A stretch of DNA of 5,856 bases from Prolixibacteraceae bacterium (lineage in GTDB: Bacteria > Bacteroidota > Bacteroidia > Bacteroidales > Prolixibacteraceae). Location of the stretch: NCBI GenBank assembly GCA_017998095.1, contig JAGODU010000228.1, forward strand, positions 1-5,856. Direction: 5' to 3'. The position numbers and the translations under genes were made by a program. Under the pieces are notes generated by a model. That model searched no databases and had not been told where the DNA came from. It saw nothing but the letters and a program-made list of their open reading frames with translations. This document shows positions 1-5,856 of this stretch, piece after piece (position 1 is the first letter of the stretch; every line of letters begins with the position of its first letter).

Positions 1-5
1 CTTAA

Positions 6-1061
6 GAATTTAAACAAGAGTTCATCGACCTCCTTAAAAATTATGTAGGACGACCTTCCCCGTTGTATCATGCAAAGAGGTTGATTGAACTATACGGTGC
101 AAAAATATTCTTGAAAAGAGAAGATCTAAACCACACCGGATCTCATAAAGTTAATAATACAATAGGACAAATACTCCTTGCAAAAAGAATGGGTAAAACC
201 CGCATTATCGCAGAAACAGGAGCCGGACAGCACGGAGTAGCAACTGCGACAGTTTGCGCATTAATGAACCTCGAATGTATTGTTTATATGGGTGAAACTG
301 ACATAAACAGACAAATGCCAAATGTCAAAAGGATGGAAATGCTTGGTGCAAAAGTTATCCCTGCCCTTAGTGGAAATAAAACGCTTAAAGATGCTACTAA
401 TGAAGCTTTGAGAGACTGGATTAATAACCCTGAAGATACTTACTATTTGATTGGTTCTGTAGTAGGTCCACATCCATACCCTGAGATAGTAGCCAAATTT
501 CAATCCATAATTAGTGAAGAAATTAGCTGGCAACTTGACGAACAAATAGGCAAAACTTCTCCAGATTACATATTTGCATGTGTTGGTGGAGGAAGTAATG
601 CTGCCGGTGTTTTTTATCACTTCCTTGATGATGAAAACGTAAAGCTTATTGGTGTTGAAGCTTCCGGTAAAGGCAAAGAAACTGACGAAACAGCTGCAAC
701 TATTGCATGTGGAGATATTGGTTTTATTCATGGTTCCAAAACTTTATTAATGCAAAATTTCGATGGCCAAATAATAGAACCTTACTCAATTTCTGCAGGC
801 CTCGATTATCCGGGTATCGGGCCTATTCATGCCAACCTTCATAAAACAGGTCGCGCTACTTATATTGATGCTACTGACAAAGAGGCTCTTGAAGCTGCAT
901 TCTTACTTACAAAAACCGAAGGGATTATTCCTGCTCTTGAATCAGCTCATGCTTTAGCCGGACTTAATAAATTTAGCTTCAATCCTGAAGATATAGTTGT
1001 AGTTAATATCTCAGGAAGAGGAGACAAGGATATGGATACTTACATCAATTTTATTAAATAA
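6..1061 (+). CDS. trpB: Tryptophan synthase beta chain TrpB, 5'-truncated at window edge
   Basis: TrpB condenses indole with L-serine to give L-tryptophan, using pyridoxal phosphate (PLP), in a cytoplasmic alpha2-beta2 complex with TrpA. Conserved sequence is readable from position 6: the stretch [20 protein letters not shown] is typical of the TrpB N-terminal region. The PLP lysine is in the HTGSHKVNN motif (codon 147-149). The catalytic glutamate lies 22 residues later in AETGAGQHG, matching the K87/E109 spacing of Salmonella TrpB. The phosphate-binding loop GGGSN is at 585-599, and the C-terminal SGRGDKD motif is intact. LDYPGIGP marks the ordinary TrpB1 type. About 40-50 N-terminal residues of the usual ~395 are missing. 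An in-frame TAA at 3-5 blocks extension to the left edge. The only early start-like codon, TTG at 63, would begin inside a conserved segment and is unlikely to be the real start. The gene is either cut by the window or contig edge, or disrupted there. trpA follows 4 bases after the stop. Confidence 0.96.
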   Translation, partial: EFKQEFIDLLKNYVGRPSPLYHAKRLIELYGAKIFLKREDLNHTGSHKVNNTIGQILLAKRMGKTRIIAETGAGQHGVATATVCALMNLECIVYMGETDINRQMPNVKRMEMLGAKVIPALSGNKTLKDATNEALRDWINNPEDTYYLIGSVVGPHPYPEIVAKFQSIISEEISWQLDEQIGKTSPDYIFACVGGGSNAAGVFYHFLDDENVKLIGVEASGKGKETDETAATIACGDIGFIHGSKTLLMQNFDGQIIEPYSISAGLDYPGIGPIHANLHKTGRATYIDATDKEALEAAFLLTKTEGIIPALESAHALAGLNKFSFNPEDIVVVNISGRGDKDMDTYINFIK

Positions 1062-1065
1062 AACC

Positions 1066-1839
1066 ATGAACAGATTACAACAGAAATTTAAAGAAAAAAA
1101 CAGCAATATTCTTACGATTTATTTTACCGCCGGTTATCCGGAATTAAATGATACTGCTGAAATTATAACTCAATTGGAAGAATCAGGCGCTGATATAATT
1201 GAAATTGGAATGCCTTTCAGTGATCCAATTGCTGATGGCCCAACTATTCAATCAAGTAATATAAAAGCACTTAATAATGGGATGTGTCTTAATATATTAT
1301 TTGAACAATTGTATAAAATTAAAGACCAGGTAAAAATCCCTTTGCTGTTGATGGGATATATTAATCCTATATGGAAATTTGGTGTTGAAAATTTCATGAA
1401 GAAATGTAATGAATGCAATGTTTCCGGTTTGATTCTTCCTGATATTCCTTTGGATGAATATAAAAAGGACTATAAAAACCTTTACGAGAAATATAATTTA
1501 AGCAATGTGTTTCTTATTACTCCTCAAACTTCAAATGAAAGTATAAAACAATATGACGAAGAATGTAATGGTTTTATTTATATGGTTTCATCTGCGTCTA
1601 CAACCGGGGCAAATAAAACAGTAGATAATGAAAAACAAATCAGTTACTTCAACAGAGTTAAAAACCTTAATCTTAAAAACCCGACTCAGATAGGATTTAA
1701 TATTACTGACAGAATATCATTCAATCGTGCTTGTCAATACGCAAATGGTGGTATTATCGGAAGTGCTTTTATAAAGAAATTAGGGGAAGAAGGTGAATTA
1801 AAAACTAAAATAAATGAATTTATAAAGGGCATCATTTAG
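1066..1839 (+). CDS. trpA: Tryptophan synthase alpha chain TrpA
   Basis: TrpA cleaves indole-3-glycerol phosphate to glyceraldehyde-3-phosphate and indole, which is channelled to TrpB. The 257-residue product is full length for the family (about 250-270) and should fold as a TIM barrel. The signature EIGMPFSDPIADGPTIQ spans residues 46-62. Glu46 and Asp57 correspond to catalytic Glu49 and Asp60 of Salmonella TrpA. The segment GFIYMVSSASTTGA corresponds to the phosphate-binding and loop-6 region, with the SSASTTG variant common in Bacteroidota, and GFNITDR and GGIIGSAFIKK form the last barrel strands. The ATG is 4 bases after the trpB stop, so the genes are co-transcribed and probably translationally coupled; no clear Shine-Dalgarno sequence precedes it. 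The last codons (K-G-I-I) lie in the 5' arm of the terminator hairpin. No trp gene follows, so this is the operon's 3' end. Confidence 0.97.
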   Translation: MNRLQQKFKEKNSNILTIYFTAGYPELNDTAEIITQLEESGADIIEIGMPFSDPIADGPTIQSSNIKALNNGMCLNILFEQLYKIKDQVKIPLLLMGYINPIWKFGVENFMKKCNECNVSGLILPDIPLDEYKKDYKNLYEKYNLSNVFLITPQTSNESIKQYDEECNGFIYMVSSASTTGANKTVDNEKQISYFNRVKNLNLKNPTQIGFNITDRISFNRACQYANGGIIGSAFIKKLGEEGELKTKINEFIKGII

Positions 1840-1857
1840 TTGATGCCCTTCTTTATA
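1825..1857. terminator. Probable bidirectional terminator between trpA and the pectate lyase gene
   Basis: AAGGGCATCA at 1825-1834 pairs perfectly with TGATGCCCTT at 1841-1850: a 10-bp stem with a 6-base loop. The trpA stop codon TAG (1837-1839) lies in the loop. On the + strand the stem is followed by CTTTATATTA. On the - strand it is followed by an AT-rich stretch (TATAAATTCATTTATTTT). Flanking TATAA/TTATA bases could lengthen the stem across a small bulge. The two genes converge here with only 18 bases between stop codons, so one hairpin probably serves both. The U-tracts are interrupted, so strength in either direction is inferred. Confidence 0.8.
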
Positions 1858-3531
1858 TTATCTGTTTACTGCAAATTTTATTAATTGATTATATCCTGAA
1901 ACTGAATTTATTCTGCATATATATACTCCTCGGCTTAAAGTATCTGTATCCATGGTAATTTCATGAAATCCTTCGTTAAAGTTTTTATTGCAAACATTAA
2001 CCAAAAGCTGCCCTGAAATTGATAAAATATCAATTCTGATTAAACTTTCTTGCTTAATATTAAAACTCACTTTGCTTTTATTTATAACCGGATTTGGATA
2101 AACCCTTCCCTTAAATCCATTTACTTTTGTGTTGTTGCCACTAACATTTGACTCCCCTAAAATACTGTTCATATAAACTTCAAGCATGGTATATCCACTT
2201 GTATCTAATTTATTTCTATCACTATTATCATTGGGATTCAGCCCTTTCTCGGTTTCCCATTCGTCTGCCATGCCATCCCTGTCAAGATCAGCCGGCACTT
2301 CTTCAGAGTTATAAGAGTAAACCTCCCAACCACCTACATCTGATTGGGAATCAATTAAACCCCCTCTGGTCGTTCCGTTTGATGCTCTTTGAGGCGCAAG
2401 AAGATTTGTTACTTCATCAATAATCCTCATATCTGTTGAATCTCTTCTATAACTTGCCCCTGCAATTTTAAGTACTTCCTCATAAGCTTTTTCTGCTGAA
2501 TGCGTCGTTACAAAAGGAACCTCAAATACAGTGTCTGACCTTAATAAATCTTTGCTTTTACCGGCATCAGGGTGTATGCCCAACCAGTTGTCTTTAGTAA
2601 CTGATTCACTACCATACATATAATTGCCGCTTACATAGAATTTTCCCCAAACTCCTTTAGGTTGTTTATTCTTTCCATCATCTCCATATGGTTGAAATAT
2701 TCTTGTTGTATTAGATGAAGATGAAGTTGGCTTGTAATAATTATTAACAAAATTATAACTCCCTCCTTCTCCTGCATAACCACTGTTACTTCCCCAATTG
2801 TAAATTACATTGTTTCTGAAATCTACCAATTCAAGTTCAGGTTTATTTGAATACCTTGATCCACACATACGTGGATTCCTGCTGTCATGATGAGCCAGCA
2901 GATTATGATGGAAGGTAGCTGTTTTTCCTCCCCATATTCCTCCATAACCATGATTCCCCTTATCGTGAACTGATGCTCTAAGACTTTCAGAAAGAATGCT
3001 CCACTGCAAAGTGAAGTTAGTATTGTCATAAAATGAAGCACATTCATCAGTACTCCAACTCATTGAACAATGATCTATTATAACATTTGTATAGTTTCTT
3101 CCCCAGAATGCATCATTTTCAACATTTGTCAAATCACCCATCCTGAAACGCATATATCTCACTATCAGATTGTTTCCACCTAATTGCACATTATTATCTG
3201 CAATGCAGATTCCATCTCCTGGTGCAGTCTGTCCTGCTATTGTGGTATTGGCAGGTATCGTCAATCCTGATTTTAATCTTATTATTCCTGAAACTTTAAA
3301 TATTATTGTTCTAGGCCCCGGTTGAGCAAGACACCATCTCAGTGTCCCCTCTCCTGTTCCGGTATTTCCAGTATTTGTATCTTCAAGTGATGTTACAAAG
3401 TATACACTTCCTCCTCTTCCTCCGGTTGTATACATGCCTCCACCTTCTGCCCCCGGGAAAGCAGGTATTTCATCCTGACCAAATGAAAAAATATATGAAA
3501 ATGAAAAAATGAAAAATATAAGCCGTTTCAT
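1858..3531 (-). CDS. Secreted pectate lyase (family PL1) with T9SS type A sorting domain
   Basis: This 557-residue protein should cleave alpha-1,4-polygalacturonate by calcium-dependent beta-elimination outside the cell. Residues 1-18 form a signal peptide (MKRLIFFIFSFSYIFSFG) with probable cleavage before Gln19. The mature start IPAFPGAEGGG, with YTTGGRGG, is characteristic of Bacteroidota PL1 pectate lyases. The beta-helix domain runs to about residue 405. NVIIDHCSMSWSTDE (149-163) corresponds to the vWiDH signature of pectate lyases. HHDSRNPRMCGSR (214-226) contains an RxPR-like motif in which Arg218 is the likely proton-abstracting residue (family analogy). DLDRDGMADEWE (415-426) is a DxDxDG thrombospondin-3/EF-hand-like linker. 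Residues 471-557 form a T9SS type A sorting domain, opening near YPNP (478-481), with SISGQLL, then LSRGVYICRI, and ending KFAVNR. It is therefore expected to cross the outer membrane by T9SS and be released or anchored on the surface. It appears monocistronic. No SusC/SusD or other carbohydrate-active enzyme gene is in view. Substrate is inferred from family. Confidence 0.93.
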   Translation of the reverse strand: MKRLIFFIFSFSYIFSFGQDEIPAFPGAEGGGMYTTGGRGGSVYFVTSLEDTNTGNTGTGEGTLRWCLAQPGPRTIIFKVSGIIRLKSGLTIPANTTIAGQTAPGDGICIADNNVQLGGNNLIVRYMRFRMGDLTNVENDAFWGRNYTNVIIDHCSMSWSTDECASFYDNTNFTLQWSILSESLRASVHDKGNHGYGGIWGGKTATFHHNLLAHHDSRNPRMCGSRYSNKPELELVDFRNNVIYNWGSNSGYAGEGGSYNFVNNYYKPTSSSSNTTRIFQPYGDDGKNKQPKGVWGKFYVSGNYMYGSESVTKDNWLGIHPDAGKSKDLLRSDTVFEVPFVTTHSAEKAYEEVLKIAGASYRRDSTDMRIIDEVTNLLAPQRASNGTTRGGLIDSQSDVGGWEVYSYNSEEVPADLDRDGMADEWETEKGLNPNDNSDRNKLDTSGYTMLEVYMNSILGESNVSGNNTKVNGFKGRVYPNPVINKSKVSFNIKQESLIRIDILSISGQLLVNVCNKNFNEGFHEITMDTDTLSRGVYICRINSVSGYNQLIKFAVNR

Positions 3532-3559
3532 TATTCTGCTGTTTTACAATTATCCTTCC

Positions 3560-3597
3560 CAAAATTAATTCATTAAACACAAATTCAGGGTGTCAAA
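3560..3597 (-). promoter_or_regulatory. Candidate promoter of the pectate lyase gene
   Basis: The 134-base gap 3532-3665 is the only non-coding stretch before the pectate lyase start. Read on the - strand, TAATTTTG (3567 to 3560) fits the Bacteroidota -7 consensus TAnnTTTG and would give a leader of about 20 bases. The upstream TTTGACA (3597 to 3591) resembles a -33/-35 element. Its spacing of 26 bases to the -7 motif is longer than usual, so the pairing is doubtful. A TTGACA-N17-ATGAAT reading of the same region is an alternative. No clear Shine-Dalgarno sequence sits just before the ATG. Confidence 0.25.
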
Positions 3598-3665
3598 TAA
3601 TTATTTTAAGGGTGATAAAACGACATTGTGATAGTACGCCTTTAATATATTGAAAAAAAGGAAAA

Positions 3666-5240
3666 TTATTCTGCCGGTATATAAATCCACTGGTTTGCAG
3701 AAATTGATTCATTCTTCATCCCATTTACTTTCTTTATTTTCTCCATAGACATACCGTATTTTTTAGCTATGCTATATAGCGTGTCTCCTTCTTTAGTGAA
3801 AAATAAATCTGAAACAGGGACTAAAACCAGATTTTGATTATCAACTGGCAACTGATATGACAATTCTTTCTTAATAAACATTGCCTCATCATAATCAAAA
3901 TCAAATCGTTCAAGAATAGAATTTAACTGACTTGGATTATCCATCTTTATTACAACCAACTGATTAGGAATATCAGTCATATTCAGAGAAAATAATGAAA
4001 ACCTTCTTGCAGAAATTGTTTCTGAAAATAAATATTCTCCTCCATATATCCTGAAGATTGATTCTTTAGGTACTTCATGCTGTATCAACCAATCAGCAGC
4101 TGTATTTGCCCTGTAATATGAAAGCATCATATTAATAAAATCAGTTCCATCGGGCGAAGCATGCCCGCATATTAATATATTCTGCGATTTATCATTTATT
4201 AATTTATTTGCAATACCTGTCAATGAATCAATCATCTGAGGAGTAAGATCATATTGCTTTAATTCAAAAAACTTAGTCAGCGACATATTCTCAGGCTCTA
4301 CTACTTCAACAACCTTGGGTGCAACATCAACAGGCTTATCGTCGATATTTTGAATTTTTGTTGGTAATAGGTTTTCATTAACTGCAACTATTACTTCCTC
4401 TTCCTTCCTCTCTTGGTACCATCTAACTGAATATATTTTGTCTACCCCACTCTTTCGGGTATTTACAAATATTGAAAGAGCATCTCTGTAACACAAAAAC
4501 ACTTCATCAAATTCAGTATTTATATTTGAATTAACCTCAAACACTTTATTTTTAAGAGTATTGTAGAATAAAAGATCTACGCCTTTCCCAATCTTCCTGT
4601 CTGAGGAAAAAACCATCACTGTGTCATTAATCTGCAATGCATTATACTCATTACTTGCTGAATTAATACTTCCTCCTGCATTACGGGGTTCCGACCACAT
4701 ATATCCTTCTTTCTCAACATACCATATATCAAAGCCTCCGGAACCTCCCGGCATGTCAGATGAAAAATATATTTTTTTAGAATCATTGGATACATACGGA
4801 TAAGAATACCTGAATTTTTTATCCAGTAAATTTTTAAGTTGCTTATCCATTACCGGATCGCTTGACCTGATCATTTTTTGTTTGTCAACATAAATGACTG
4901 TATTGTCATCAAGTATTGAAAATCCATTTGGAGAAGCATTTTTTACAGACCACATACTATTCATATTTTCTTTGACAGTATCTGGGACAAAAGAGTATAT
5001 CTCCCATTCATCATATTTTTGTCTTATCGATCTGGCTTCTGAAGATTCTCTCATTCTGCCTGAAAAGAAAACACTAGTCGATATCAACATGTAATGTGAA
5101 TTCCTATAAGTGCTTAATCCCCCTATTTCATTCACATTGGCAGGTGTAATATCATATCTCTTGAAATCCGGTTCCTGAGAGAAAACAATCGGAATGAAAA
5201 AAATGCTTATTAATATTACTAATAATATTCTCATAATCAT
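3666..5240 (-). CDS. Exported PD40 propeller / OmpA-like / LysM protein, probable T9SS-associated envelope protein
   Basis: The 524-residue protein has an N-terminal signal peptide (about residues 1-21, ending FIPIVFSQ) with no lipobox cysteine, so it is predicted periplasmic and soluble rather than a lipoprotein. Residues about 100-275 carry PD40/TolB-like beta-propeller repeats: SNDSKKIYFSSDMPGGSGGF then DIW (151-173), NDTVMVFSSDRKIGKGVDLLFY (205-226, in part) and a weaker copy near 248-272. A charged, Val/Pro-rich linker (276-317) follows. Residues about 318-418 are OmpA C-terminal-like, with ICGHASPDG (357-365), LSYYRA (373-378) and ARRFSLFSL (411-419). Residues 478-523 are a LysM peptidoglycan-binding module (GDTLYSIAKKYGMSMEKIKK). 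The layout recalls PorE and other PD40-OmpA partners of PorP/SprF proteins, but PorE is described as a lipoprotein and I know of no LysM in it, so this is a relative at most. The start 7 bases after the upstream stop implies co-transcription; ATG at 5240 or 5234 would both give a working signal peptide. Likely role: tethering an outer-membrane complex to peptidoglycan (inference). Confidence 0.85.
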   Translation of the reverse strand: MIMRILLVILISIFFIPIVFSQEPDFKRYDITPANVNEIGGLSTYRNSHYMLISTSVFFSGRMRESSEARSIRQKYDEWEIYSFVPDTVKENMNSMWSVKNASPNGFSILDDNTVIYVDKQKMIRSSDPVMDKQLKNLLDKKFRYSYPYVSNDSKKIYFSSDMPGGSGGFDIWYVEKEGYMWSEPRNAGGSINSASNEYNALQINDTVMVFSSDRKIGKGVDLLFYNTLKNKVFEVNSNINTEFDEVFLCYRDALSIFVNTRKSGVDKIYSVRWYQERKEEEVIVAVNENLLPTKIQNIDDKPVDVAPKVVEVVEPENMSLTKFFELKQYDLTPQMIDSLTGIANKLINDKSQNILICGHASPDGTDFINMMLSYYRANTAADWLIQHEVPKESIFRIYGGEYLFSETISARRFSLFSLNMTDIPNQLVVIKMDNPSQLNSILERFDFDYDEAMFIKKELSYQLPVDNQNLVLVPVSDLFFTKEGDTLYSIAKKYGMSMEKIKKVNGMKNESISANQWIYIPAE

Positions 5241-5247
5241 CCATTTA

Positions 5248-5856
5248 TTAATCAGGAATTATCCTTTCAAAGGTTTTCTTTTTACGTGGAATATTAAACT
5301 CCAGCCTTATTTCATGACTGTTATATTTAAAATCAACATCTTTTGATATTGAATAATCATAACTATAGCCCACCCTGAACAAGTTGGTTACTTTAAAATC
5401 TGCCATAAATATCAAGGCATGATCAAGTCTGTTGGCTACCCCAAGCCAAACCCAGTCTTTAAACAAAACAAACAAACCGTAATCAATATCTGTCTGACCG
5501 TAAAACATCCTGACAAGACAAGATGGTTTTATTGCCCAGCTCTTTGCAACAGGAATTAGATAACTTCCATTTAAGTAAAATGAAAAGCGCTCGTTCATCT
5601 TATAATTGTTCCCGTTGAAATGTGTATAAAACATACTTGCCCCAAGATGAAGGTTTTGAGCAAACAGGTTTATCCCTGTACTTGCATGAAATAAATTCTG
5701 AGTATAATCGCTTGAATATGGTATATCTTCATCAGCCCAGATAGCATGAGTGAAATCATACATCTTAGATTCCATCCCTCCTGTCAACCCAAATGTCAGA
5801 TATGATAGTGAAGAAAGTTTTACATCTACATTCATCCCAAGATCAAAATCAGCCTG
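5248..5856 (-). CDS. PorP/SprF-family outer-membrane protein, 5' end beyond window
   Basis: The frame is open to the right edge (seven codons, QADFDLG, precede the first ATG at 5835), so these 202 residues are the C-terminal part of a longer gene; PorP/SprF proteins are usually about 300-350 residues. Recognition rests on the C-terminal half: WAIKPSCLVRMFYGQTDIDY, then LFKDWVWLGVANR, FKVTNLFRVGYSYDYSISK and NSHEIRLEFNIPRKKK. These match the family pattern of a 'KPSxLV' strand, a 'WLGxxxR' strand, 'RxGYSYDY' and a terminal 'SHEI' strand. The alternating polar and aromatic residues suit an outer-membrane beta-barrel. Family members include PorP, linked to the T9SS rings and anchorage, and SprF, needed for secretion of the gliding adhesin SprB. 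This copy is probably a cargo-specific paralogue because it lies next to a PD40/OmpA gene rather than core por genes (inference; upstream genes are unseen). It ends in tandem stops TAATAA, 7 bases before the next gene. Confidence 0.83.
   Translation of the reverse strand, partial: QADFDLGMNVDVKLSSLSYLTFGLTGGMESKMYDFTHAIWADEDIPYSSDYTQNLFHASTGINLFAQNLHLGASMFYTHFNGNNYKMNERFSFYLNGSYLIPVAKSWAIKPSCLVRMFYGQTDIDYGLFVLFKDWVWLGVANRLDHALIFMADFKVTNLFRVGYSYDYSISKDVDFKYNSHEIRLEFNIPRKKKTFERIIPD

Noticed and set aside
63..65. TTG as the true start of trpB
   Set aside because: Conserved TrpB sequence continues upstream in the same frame to position 6, so the start must lie further left.
261..731. 156-codon open frame on the - strand opposite trpB
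   Set aside because: It lies wholly inside the confidently assigned trpB gene, shows no recognisable domain and has the low-complexity Ser/Phe/Asn composition of an antisense shadow.
2148..2423. 91-codon open frame on the + strand opposite the pectate lyase gene
   Set aside because: Antisense to the lyase's conserved linker region; no homology signal and no promoter or start context.
2823..3047. 74-codon open frame on the - strand inside the lyase gene
   Set aside because: Alternative frame of the conserved beta-helix coding sequence; the lyase frame explains the region.
3640..3700. Possible terminator after the PD40/OmpA/LysM gene
   Set aside because: A T-rich run follows the stop on the - strand, but only a weak CTGC/GCAG pairing precedes it and the inner stem does not pair well.
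4621..5094. Two short + strand open frames (60 and 66 codons) opposite the PD40/OmpA/LysM gene
   Set aside because: Both are antisense to propeller-coding sequence and show no motif.
3666..5240. Assignment of the PD40/OmpA/LysM protein as T9SS core component PorE
   Set aside because: PorE is described as a lipoprotein and I know of no C-terminal LysM in it; this protein has no lipobox cysteine and does carry a LysM, so only a family-level relation is supportable.

Overview
The window looks like chromosomal DNA from an AT-rich member of the Bacteroidota, probably a Bacteroidales, Marinilabiliales or Flavobacteriia-type lineage (inference). The reasons are a pectate lyase that ends in a type IX secretion system (T9SS) type A C-terminal sorting domain, a PorP/SprF-family outer-membrane protein beside a PD40/OmpA-domain protein, and the lack of clear Shine-Dalgarno sequences before the genes. 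No RNA gene, CRISPR array, insertion sequence or long repeat is visible.

Left part (1-1839, + strand): the end of a tryptophan operon. trpB enters from the left edge without its N-terminus, and trpA follows after 4 bases. Together they encode tryptophan synthase, which makes L-tryptophan from indole-3-glycerol phosphate and L-serine. An in-frame TAA lies at positions 3-5, directly before clearly conserved TrpB sequence. A strong hairpin overlaps the last codons of trpA and probably terminates transcription from both sides.

Middle part (1858-3531, - strand): one large gene for a secreted family PL1 pectate lyase, convergent with trpA. It has a signal peptide, a parallel beta-helix lyase domain, a DxDxDG calcium-type linker and a T9SS sorting domain. 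The 134-base gap before it (3532-3665) probably holds its promoter.

Right part (3666-5856, - strand): two genes in one transcription unit. The first, cut by the right edge, encodes the C-terminal two thirds or so of a PorP/SprF-family barrel protein. The second, 7 bases downstream, encodes an exported PD40 propeller - OmpA-like - LysM protein. Pairs like this usually accompany T9SS machinery or a large T9SS-exported surface protein, so they may form an outer-membrane and peptidoglycan-anchored export or attachment module. The pectate lyase next door is a T9SS cargo by its own sorting domain, but nothing shows that this pair exports it.

The window contains known families. The least ordinary points are the domain fusion in the OmpA/LysM protein, the unusual ligand site of its OmpA domain, and the stop codon at the left edge of trpB.
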